Part shown: piece after piece, positions 45,411 to 57,200 of the stretch
Position numbering within the stretch: position 1 is the first letter of the stretch
Layout: every line of letters begins with the position of its first letter
Origin: Amyelois transitella
Lineage: Eukaryota > Arthropoda > Insecta > Lepidoptera > Pyralidae
Length of the DNA stretch: 64,000 bases
Direction: 5' to 3'
NCBI RefSeq assembly: GCF_032362555.1
Contig: NC_083524.1
Coordinates: 3,582,001-3,646,000 of the forward strand
The notes under the pieces: model-generated
Database searches by the model: none
The model's input: only the letters and a program-made list of their open reading frames with translations
What the model was told of the DNA's origin: nothing
Made by a program: the position numbers and the translations under genes

Positions 45411-48400
45411 ATGAGTGCGGTAGAACGTTCAGGTGATGACCACACATCCGAGGTGGAATCTGGAGAAGAAGAGGAAATGGTTGGGGGTGGCGAACTAGCC
45501 CAACATCTGATAAAGAGGTGAGATTTATAATTATAGGTTAGCTGCGCATTTATTGTCCTTGCAGTTAGGCCTCACTTTCTAGGACAATGTTATGCTTTGG
45601 TTAGAAGGATTGATACTCATTCTGAATGCCTTTAGCTCATACTCCAGACGCTGAATGTTTCCAAAGTCGTCTTAAATTCTTGACCTTATCGGATGATTAA
45701 ATTTTTGAATAAATTTTGTAAATATAAATACTAAAAAATCCAGGTCCATGTGTCTAAACTTTAAAGATTTTGTATAGAGTAGGTACAGGTACAAGGCTGC
45801 GCAGGATTTAATAGTTTTTATAAACATGTTCTCACTAATTAACATAATTTCTTTATTTACCTAAACCGCAGTGTACAAAATTAAGAGTTATAAGAAAATT
45901 TTCCTAAATGAATAAAATGCAATGCAAATTTCATAACACCTAGATTTCTTTTTAAAATCCTTTCTCAATTTTTAAAATCCGAAGATCCCAATTTTAAATT
46001 CAGAACAAATTGGGTAATCAAATAAAATGTAAACCAGAAGCCTTGTATGAAAATATGGATCTGGAATTTCTGACAGGTGCGAAGCACAAAATAATAAGTC
46101 TGTACCCCTCTGGGAAAGCAGCAGGATTTTAAGTATATTTAGTAATAATTGAAACACAAGGGAGAAATCTTAACTAGTCTAAATTAAAATATGTACTATT
46201 CATTGTCTCAATTAGGTCACATGTGCCTAATTCTTCCATGATGAGTCAGGGCATGGTGTAATAAAAGTTCCATTTTCAAATCTGACTCATCTTTTCTTAG
46301 CACAGAAACATACATACATAAAATCATGCTTCTTTCCTGGAGGAACAGGCAGAAACTACATCTTCCCACTTGCCACAATCTCTGCATAGGTACCTACTTC
46401 CTAGCACAAAAAATAATTTTAAAATAGACTGTTTAGGTAGGTAGGTACCTAGTTTAAATAATAAAATAAGTACAAACTTCATAATATTTAGTTTTTTAAC
46501 TGAATGTAAATGTAAGTTTTAAATAACTTCTCAAGATATTGTAGGTACATTAATATTTAATATAAAAAATAAAATCAATAGGCATGTGATTTTTTTTGAA
46601 ATAAGTAGGTTAGGTACTTACCTACCTACCTAATGTCATTGCCAAAAGTGTAGTTTTTTAATAAATGAAGGCATTGCTTGATATCACCTTGGCAACAAAT
46701 GAGTCTGTACCTATACCTACTTACTTTTGCCTACTTTAGAGGACATAGGTAACTATTGATGGACTAGCTAGATTTATAATCAAAACGTGAGCAATGTCTT
46801 ATTAACCGATTGAACGCTCTACCTATTATTTATAAAAAAAATTCAACAAAAATTCGCGCGTGGAACAAAAAATTATTGTAGCAAGAGTTCATTGAACTAT
46901 GTCTATGACGATTCATTCCGCTCTGAATGATCAATAGTTGGCTTAATCACATAGTCGCAGCTCTTAGAAAAGCAACCGACCATAGTCTTAACTGCTCAAG
47001 TTAATATAATCTTTGTAAACACTATTGAAACAGACGCGTCTTGAAATCAGAATGAAATATTAGGCTTATTAGTTACCTATTTAAAATGTATTCGTATTAA
47101 GATTCTGTTAAGTGTTTTCAAACGTAGTAGCAGAAGGGCTAGTAACGCAAAAGTTTGTTTAAATAGTTTTCTGTGACCAATATTACTAGGCCAGTTTTGG
47201 TTTGAATATTGCCAGAAAAGCACATCAAATAATTAACAATAGGTATTGTATTGTATTGTATAGGTATAAACAAATATGTGGTTTAACAAAAAGTACCTAT
47301 GTAATAGACCTAAATATGTATGTTGCTTATAGGCAATATACCTACCTTACATTTGATATCGAAATCTGTTGGACTTCGAACTAATTCTAAAAATATTTAA
47401 CGATGAAAGCCTTTGTTTACGTAACCTAATCTCGAAAAACGGATATCTCGGAACTGTTATTAATAAAATAAATAAAATAAAATAAAAATTGTTTATTTCA
47501 GATAGCCACGGATCCATATCAATGTTAGTAAACTTAGTCTAGATTTGTTAGTAACATGGCACGATAAGAAATACTAAAACATAAAAAATAAAATAAAATA
47601 AAATAAAATAAAATAAAATAAAATATAAAATAAAATAAAATAAAATGGAGAGTGATCAGATCGGCTCATTTCTTTCACAGATCACCCTCCTCACAAAAAC
47701 AGCCCACAACGGAGAGGAGAACCTGTCTGCCAACGTCTTCAAAATGCTATTGGGACTGTCCCGTATTCTAAAAATTAGCGACGAGGTCTTCTTGCGCATA
47801 ATAGCCGCAAAGCTATCGACTTGGTATTCCGCGAACATACCTGAGGCGCTACAGAAACGAGGCAATCCCAGCATCATCCTGAAAACGTTATTGTATAGAA
47901 CACGCAGTGCGTCCATCGCCTTTTGGGTACAGCCCACCCACAGACTTCCCGTGTACATATTCTGACAGTATGATTTGAACAGCGTGATCTTGACATCTTC
48001 AGTACAACGAGAGAATCTGCGGATCAGCATATTCCCCCTCACCGCTAGCGCCCTGCGTTCTCTATCAATGTCCTCATCATCTTTAAGGTCCTCAGTAACA
48101 ATGTGTCCCAGGTATTTGAATTTTGTCACGCGTTTTATTTCAACTCCACCGAGAGTGATACTCAATGTGACATTGGGGCGGTTACCGGGGGCCTCAAAGA
48201 CCATATACTCGGTTTTCCTGACATTATAAATCAGCCCATGATTGGCGGCATAGGTCTGACACACTTCAAGCAGGGTGTTTATCCCCCCCACCGTCGGACT
48301 AAGCAGCACCATGTCATCGGCGTAACTAATATTATTTAGATTAACGCCATCCAACCGACATCCGACACGCATGCTGCTCAGCTCAACGATGAGATCGTTG

Positions 48401-51400
48401 ATGTATATGTTAAAGAGCGTGGGAGACGTTAAACCACCCTGTCTCACCCCGCTCTCCAACACATATGGCTCTGAAAATGCACCCGCCCACTTCACAACAT
48501 TAGATTGATTGGCGTACCAAAATTTAAATATATTTATGATTTCCGCCGGCATACCCCCCTCACTCAGCTTACTCCAGAGCTTGTTGTATGACACAAGGTC
48601 AAAAGCCGTCGAGAGGTCAAGGAAACAGCCATACACCTGCGTCCTGCGACTTGTGTAGTATTTGACAGTGTGCTTTAAACTCACAATTGCGCTTTCCGTA
48701 GACAGCTTGGTACGAAATCCAAACTGTGCATCGTGAATATCAGCAAACTTCTGTAAAATCGAGTTTAGCACACTGTCAAACACCTTAGCAATGGTTGTTG
48801 CTAGCGAAATGGGGCGGTAGTTCCCCTTTACCGAAACGTCACCCGCCCTATTCTTCACAATGGGTATCACAACCGTTTTCAACATTTCATGTGGAAGATA
48901 AGAGTGGCTAATACACATTGTAAAGAAGAGAGCGAGCACCCTGGGCAAGTGAGCACCGGCATGTTTCAAATGCTCCACACTGATGCCATCATGGCCAGGA
49001 GATTTTCCACCACTCATACCATTTATCGCCATTTTAATCTGTTTTGCCGAAATACATATCAGTGGAGTCTGTCCGCTAAGCTCAACATAAGAGGGAGCCG
49101 AAGGCCCCAACTGTGAGCTAACCCTAAAATGATTTCGAAACATATTGGCAATACTAATAGGCTCGCTTTCCCCCTCCACACTCGCGGGCAGGCCAGGCCT
49201 AACATCAAGCCTTTTTGTCGCTTTCCAAAATCTGTCAAACCGCTTTTCCGCTCTATACTTAGCTAAGACATTCATTTTAAGTATATCTTGATTTTTTTGA
49301 CACCATTGTAGACGGCTCTTAAAAATTTTACGCGACTCCTTCATCTGTACATATATTCTACCTGAACTAGGGCGATTGTATAGCAACCACAGTCTGTAAT
49401 TAAGCCTGGCCACCCTGTGAGCCTCGTGAACGTGTTTGTTCCAACCACATAGATGTTTGTAGCTGCTTTTCCCCCCCTCAGATCTCTCACTAGTTTTACT
49501 TGCCGCTTCACTTAAGGACTTTACAATGTCACTGTACAAACGGTCTAACACCAGTTTATGTCCACTCAGGCTACATGCTCCACGACTACACTCCGTGAAC
49601 TCTGGGGGAAAATCAACTTCACTCAAACTATGATTACATAATTCACTATACCTCGCCACCTGTTTCTCTTCACGCGCTCCCCACACAACAGTGCTTCGGT
49701 GCAAGAGAGAAGATGCCAATTCAGGTCTTAAAATGCTAATGTCACTCTTAACATACAAGGGTATGTGATCCGATACAAACACATCCTCTATGACACCTAC
49801 CTCCACAACTGTTTTCCAGGCCGCGTCCGAGACGACACAATGGTCTAGCCATCTTTTACACCCATGTGCTGCGCTAACGTACGTATAAGTATTACTTTGC
49901 AAGCCTATTTTCTCTACGTCAGCACAAACCCAGCTCAAATCGGAACAGAAACTACTGAGCTCATTATAGAACAGTTCGTGTGGATGGGCATTAAAATCTC
50001 CTAAGATATAAATATTTTCAACATTCTCTTGATCAGCTATTGCATTTATTTCGCCCAAAATCTCCGTCATAATAGGAAGATTTTTCTGAGAATTATTTGG
50101 CATATAAACAGAAAACACTATTAACGAGCATTGCCCTAGTGTAACCCTAATAGCTACTAATCGATCACTAGTACAGTTCAAAATATTCACCTGGTCAAAA
50201 ATGCCTTTTCTCCAAAGTATGGCTACCCCACCATAAGGCCTGCCGATAAGCGGGCCAGCAGACGTGTCCACGGCTGACTTGCCCGTGTAGTCAAAGTAAT
50301 TCGAAATAGTCCCAAGTAATGGTATTTCATGCGGCAGTAAACACGTCTCCTGTAACGCTAAGACATCCGCCACCTTACATAAATTTTGTAAGTCAACAAA
50401 TGATCTCGTGACAAACAAACAATTAAAACTAAGAAAAGTTAAATTATGTTGTGGCTGTAAATCCATAAATTAAATCATACAATAACTTTAACTAATCACC
50501 TTATTCGTTTTTGTTCCGTACATAAAATGTACAAAACGCCTAAATGAGATGCCATTTGGCCAAAAATCATCTTTCAAAAATATATCAACTTTATTTTTAG
50601 AGACATATAACTTAAAGGAATTATACGTTTTCGTTTGCTTCATATTAATCTTTTTTAGAGTTACACATTCGCTAGTTCTTTCTTTTATATAATTAATAAT
50701 GTCCTCTTCACTTGCATCTTTACTAACATTGGATATTAAGAGTGGGATCTTAATATCCGCAGCTTTGAATTTATCGTTAGGCGCAATAGGTGCACAGCCT
50801 CTTTGACCGATTAACTTATAGTGTTTTGCAGATTTTTTACGCACAACTGTCCATTCCGAGTCCCCTACTACTTGTTCACAATTATCTTTACACACCGCAG
50901 CAGCGGTTGCGGTCGGCTGACCGCTCGCGCTCGCAGAGTAACCATGAGTTACGCTCGCGTTCAATGAATGCACGGCCGGTTGGGACGCGACACGACAATA
51001 ACCATTAGTAGGGGCCACATCACTGCATACCTTGTCCGCCGTCAACAACACTTGCTGTGAGTCACTATCATAACTCGTCGTCACTCGCGCTACCGATTGA
51101 GATGCTATCTCGTTTACACTCGCACTATCACCATCTGATGCACTTGTCTGACGATCGCTCACGATCACCTCCGCCGACGTCACAACTTGCGCACTCTCTG
51201 TCTCTGTTGTACGCGTATGGCTGCAGCTTGTCTGTCTCGCCTGCTCACATGTTGGTTCCGTCTCATTAACTGGCTCACGTATAGGAGCGACAGAAACATT
51301 GTTGATAATTCTTTTTGACGGCAGATGAGTATTTATCGAAAGTCGTTCGTTGATTTCAATATCAGCTGATTGCGATGGTTTTATGCCAATATCTTCTTGC

Positions 51401-54174
51401 ACATAATATTGCAGTCCAATCGGCCCGCTATCCATATCAAAACTATTTTGTAAGCATGCGCCCCTTCTCTTATTTAAATTAATATTAGAAGAATCAGCTA
51501 AAGACGCATATTTCATATTGTTTACTTCTTGTTTTAAAAGGTTAAACTCCTCCTTACACACCGCTTTTTCTTCCATCACATTGAAGCGATTTTTCAGGGC
51601 GAGAAGTTCCTTAATGAAGGTGGTAGCATCGACATGATCGAACGTTACTGGTGGTATTCTGTCTAAGTCCCGAGCACAGAAAATAGGAAATGACGCACGA
51701 TCACCACCTTTCATCAGGGCGATGATATCATCCAAATCTCTGGACTTCCTCTTCTTACCCTGCTTTCTTCTTACTGGCATTTTTTTTTGCATTTGGAACG
51801 GATTCAAATAATAACGTTTTGGCCTTCACCATCTCCTCTTCCGAAAAAGTGTTAGTGCATAGTTGATGAATGCTTTCTTCGTCCATATAGTCAATCACAT
51901 GCCTCACAAAAGTAAGGAGCTCATTAATAACAATGTTACAATTAGAACACTTAACAATGTCAATATTTGCCATAGTGAACGCGATGAGTCACCGTGTATA
52001 AACGATTTCAACGCGCCCGCTCAGAACAGCGCGACGCGCGTGACTGTGATAACGCGTGATGTGTAATAGCTTTCCCGCTGATCACAAAGAAAATGCTTAA
52101 GACGAAAATTTTTAACTAGACTAGTTTTTTTGGTTACATTATTTTTTTATACATAGCAGAGGAGAGCACGGAAGACGTAGCGTAATCCAGAAAAATAATT
52201 GATTCTGTTGGATTTGCGGCTACAATACAGTATACAGTACCAGGTAGGGACTGTTCTTAGCCGCAAATCCACGTAAGCAGCAAAGTAGCAGGTTGACAAA
52301 CATTAAAAATGGTTCGCGTAGGATCTGAGACTATACGGGGGCGAAGCAGCGGGAAAAAACTTATAAAGAAAATTTAAAGGTGTGGTTCCCGACACCAATA
52401 CAAAAAGAACAGGACCACTCCATTTCTTTCCCATGGATGCCGTAAAAGGCGACTAAGGGATAGGCTTACATACTTGTAATTCTTTTTTTAAGCGATGGGC
52501 TAGCAACCTGTCACTATTTGGATCTCAATTCCATCATTAAGCCGAGCAGCTGCATGTGGCCATTCTGGCTTTTCGGGACTAGTGGCTCTGTCTACCCCGT
52601 AAGGGATATAGACGTGACTATATATATGTACATATGTAGAAAATTTCCTTTTCTACACATCTACCTAACTAATAATTTTTTCGCGTAACTTCTCTAGCAT
52701 TTAGTTTGCGTTTTTCTGACATTGACCCAGTTCTATAGAAGGCAATATTATCTGTATTTGTAATTTAGTATTTAACCGCGAGGTCTTTCAATAGTGCCAA
52801 GACTGGCAAGTCATTCATTCGCTTGAAAGCATTCCTTCCAATATCCGATGATAAGGTTGCAAATGAACTTAAAAAAAAGATGACTCGTAGTCGTTCTAAA
52901 GGCTATGCTAAACCATTATCATACTTGGAGTAGTACACATTTACATTTGAAATACATGGACTCGCCAAGGTGGCTTGAGGCTTGTTTGCATTTGAAATCA
53001 CTCTCATACAGTTATGAATATTTTCGAGGTTTTCTTACAAGTTAAAGTTCTTGTTATTTAAGTGTGATCTAAGATAAATACATACATATATCATATCTAC
53101 CATAACAAAACAAGTGATTACCATTTAAAGAATGAGTCAAAACATGATTTTATAATTATTTCCATGTTAACCGAAAAAAAGGGTTCCTATAAATTAAATC
53201 TAGAATATCTTTTTTTTTCCGTTGCGTTTCCCAAAGCCAGTATTACTATTTGGGGTTCTCCGTGTCACCTAAACTCTTGTGGATTATTTTTATTTTTACA
53301 CAAATAAATTAAATATTTTCCTAACAGTGGTATCACCCGCAACGAGATGATAGCCGCATTCACGAACCGCCTCCATGCGGAAGCCTTAGCGTCTCTCCCG
53401 CCGAACGTGCGCCGGCGCATCCGCGCGCTGCGCTCTCTCCAAAAGGAGTTCGTCGACATCGAGGCCAAATTCTACAGCGAAGTGCACGCTTTGGAGTGCA
53501 AATACGAGAAACTGTATAAGCCGCTTTTTGAAAAGGTTAGTCGAACAGGGTTTTTTTGGGATATCATGTTTCTTTGTCTCCAATGTAGCTTGGGCCTCAA
53601 TTTTTCTTTCATTATCACCCTAGTGATTGGATCTTTGTAATGTCTCCCCAAGAAAGACTCGTGACCCGCTTATAAATATGGTTTATAAATACATATTTTA
53701 TAACAAGAGCATAATTACTGTATAAAAAATTTGCCCGCTACTTTATACTCATTTGATTTTATCCCCACCAGCGCGCCCAAATAGTAAGTGGTGCGTATGA
53801 ACCAACTGATGAAGAATGCCTGAACCCGTGGCGGGAAGAAACCGAGGAGGATGAGCTGGCGCGCGCCGTGCAAGGAGCCGCCATCACCGACGGCGCCGAG
53901 AAGAAGGAGGGCGAGGAGAAGACCAACGAGTGAGCTTTTAACAAAATTTTAACCCGTCAAGAGTGGCCAGTATTACTGAGAGCATACTTGCTCAATCCGG
54001 ACTCCGGACAGGTTGATTTGGTGGTGGGCTATTTATGAATGTCGTATTATGTTCTATCTCTGACTCCTAGTTAAAAGGATAGTTAAGACAAGTTAAAAAT
54101 ACGATAAGCCAAGTCCATAAACGCGGTCGTAAGGGCACTTAGGGCTTTTCTCCAGTAAGGTAAAGGAAAATAGA

Positions 54175-54209
<35 letters not shown>

Positions 54210-57200
54210 ACAAATTACACATATTGAGTTAGCCTCGAAGTAAGTTCGAGACTTGTGTTACGAGATACTAACTCAACGTTACTATATTTTATTTTATAAT
54301 TTTATAATAATAATAAATACTTATATAGATAAACATCCAAGACCCAGGCCAATCAGAAAAAGTTCTTTTCTCATCATGCCCTGGCCGGGATTCGAACCCG
54401 GGACCCCCGGTGTCACAGACAAGCGTATTACCGCTGCGCCACAGAGGCCGTCAAAATGAATGTTTGTGTATATTTAGGTCCGAGAATCAATCTTTGACAG
54501 TAGCTTCACTCCAAAATCCAAAGATCGCGAGGCGTGACACGCATTTGACCAGTTTTAATTTCCAAAACACAATATTTACATATGATGGCACAACAGCAAA
54601 TCACTGAAAATCAAGAATTGCGACTCTTCTGATATATATCTTTAGTGAAAAATAGTAAAGGCTTTTGGGAGTTCTAATGATGACAATCAACACCAATACA
54701 CTGAAAATCATGATTGATTTGTTTAACATGCATCACCAACTGAAGTAATTAATCTATTTTAATATCCATCAACATTTTCTTCTTTTTTTGATCAAAATCG
54801 TTTGATTGCAGGCCTGAAATGGATCCTAACGTGAAGGGAGTGCCCAACTTCTGGTACACGATATTCAGGAACGTGTCTATGTTGTGTGAGATGACGCAGG
54901 AACATGATGAACCTATTTTGAAGAGCTTGCAGGATATCAAAGGTTAGTTTTGAGGATTTTACCTCAGGTATTATTAACCTTAGGAAGACTAAACTTTTCG
55001 AAATTTGTTCCTACTATATAGCATAATTATTCCAGTGTTAGATCCTGTTACGAACGAACATTTTACTTTTAAAGATTTACCATTATAATACAAATATACA
55101 TTCCCTGAAATGATGACTATATTATTATCACCAAGAACTGAATGTCGTGACAGATTATCAACAAACTGAAGTGAACCCTTACAAATCATCACAAAACCAA
55201 AGACAACACAAAATTATTATATTATTTTAAATTTTCACAGTGCAAATGCATGACGAGCCTATCGGTTTCACGCTGGAGTTCCACTTCGCGCCAAACGATT
55301 ACTTCACTAACACGGTGCTTACAAAGGAGTATTCAATGAAATGCAAGCCCGATGAGGAGAACCCGTTGGAGTTTGAGGGGCCAGAAATATATTCGTGCAA
55401 GGTAACTTAGTCATAATCAAAACGAAAATACAACGAAAGCTCCCGTAGCAAGGCACGCGCTATGCCGTTTTTACCGTGCGAAAAACTATCGCTTGCTTTT
55501 ATTATGACGTGAAACGGGACAGCGATACATAAAAAAAGGTAGAAGAATCGAGACTCTTCTGATAGATATATCCATAGTGAAAGCTTTTGAGAGTGTGAGT
55601 GTATAGAAAAAAAAAATGTCTGCAAAAAATTCAAATGATGACAATCAACACCAATACACTGAAAATCATGATTGATTTGTTTAACATGCATCACCAACTG
55701 AAGATAATCCCGCAAATATATCAAACTGAATCACTTGTTTGGAAATTTCTAATTCAATTCTCCAATTCAGGGCTGCGAGATCAACTGGAAGAAGGGCAAG
55801 AACGTGACAGTGAAGACAATAAAGAAGAAGCAGAAGCATAAGTCACGAGGCTCTGTGCGCACCGTCACCAAGTCGGTGCAGGCCGACTCGTTCTTCAACT
55901 TCTTCACACCGCCGACCATGCCGGATGACCCCAACTCTACTTTGGCTTCCGATGTTCAGGTAATTATTCAAACTTTCATATTGATTTATTTACTTCCTCT
56001 ACAATTTGCATTTTCATAATCTTTGGCAAGCCTTTATTAGTTTAGGACATGTGTCTAATGGCCTTTACTCTGCGGTTGATTAATGTCGTAACATAGTTTC
56101 ATATTGCTTATCATCTTCCTGGCATATACCCATAGAGTAGAATCCCACCTCTGCCATGAACCAGTCTGTGTTGTGGAGGTCAGAAAAGAGTCGCTTTGTG
56201 CAAAAACCTGACTCACCAATCCAGGATACCTGTCCATAAAAGGCATACTGCAGGCTCCTCTCATTTAATCATAATCATTTATTCCTCGAATATGGTTACA
56301 ATGTTGGTCTTAGTATTTAGGTACAGCTTCTGTGAACACATATTCTACCTCTTAAGGCATCGGAATTATATAGTTATAAGCATGATCCGGACTAAAGCCT
56401 AGAAGAAGTATTATTTAGCATAAGTAATATTTATATAGTCTTGAAATGTTTGTTATATGCATATTAGACGAAATTTAAAATGTTTGTAGTATATATCAAT
56501 GGAATTTTTGGGTTTGTTGGACAACAAAATTGGTTTAGCAGTTTCTGGGATAAGACGAAGAACGACTATTTTCTTATATTTGACTTTAACTTGAATTGGT
56601 AGGTATAAGTATGTTATTTTTCACTCTAGATACGCTCGTTCAAAATTAGTTCAAGCATAAAATGTTTCTCTGTAAGCGAATACCTACTTGTATTGTTAGT
56701 GTATATTGTATATAATGTAATGCGCAGGCGCTGCTGACGGCGGACTTCGAGATCGGGCACTACATCCGCGAGCGCGTGGTGTCGCGCGCCGTGCTGCTGT
56801 ACACGGGCGAGGGGCTGGACGACGACGACGACGACGACTACGAGGAGGAGGTGGGTAGCTGTTGCAGGGACCGATTTATCACTACATAGTATAAAACAAA
56901 GTCGCTATTTTAGTCTGTTTGTCTGTATGCTTAAATCTTTAAAATTTCGCAACGGATTTTGATGCGGTTTCTTGTAACAGGTAGAGTGATTCAAGAGGAA
57001 GGTTTTTATGTATAATAACAAGATTTTGCACCCGTGCGAAGCCGGGGCGGGTCGCTAGTTCCTTATATAGGACTAACTTTTGCCCGTAATTCCACATGCA
57101 AAAGGTTTTTCGCAAATATCAATTTTAGTACCAGAATTAACGTGTAAATCAACACTTTAAAGTGTTCTTCGCGATTTGTCTTTTCTATAATATATTTCCT

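Larger units (their letters stand above)
47460..52120 (-). mobile_element. non-LTR retrotransposon (LINE), antisense in NAP1 intron 2
   Basis: Two-ORF LINE of about 4.6 kb with endonuclease and reverse transcriptase. Reading the minus strand, a GC-richer 5' leader (52120-51974) precedes ORF1, ORF2 and a short 3' UTR that ends in ATTTT repeats at 47461-47490. Another ATTTT array directly follows the ORF2 stop (47586-47645). End positions are approximate and no target duplication could be fixed. The domain order fits the CR1/Jockey side of the LINE tree; the exact clade is not assigned. Confidence 0.85.

Noticed and set aside
47461-47645. AAAAT arrays as a CRISPR-like or satellite array
   Set aside because: They are simple pentamer tails of the LINE with no spacers.
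47645-48339. Plus-strand frames of about 80-106 aa
   Set aside because: Antisense to LINE ORF2, which has clear catalytic motifs.
54177-54208. Run of 32 T as a polymerase III terminator or assembly filler
   Set aside because: It sits at the tail of a reverse SINE and is best read as its A tail.
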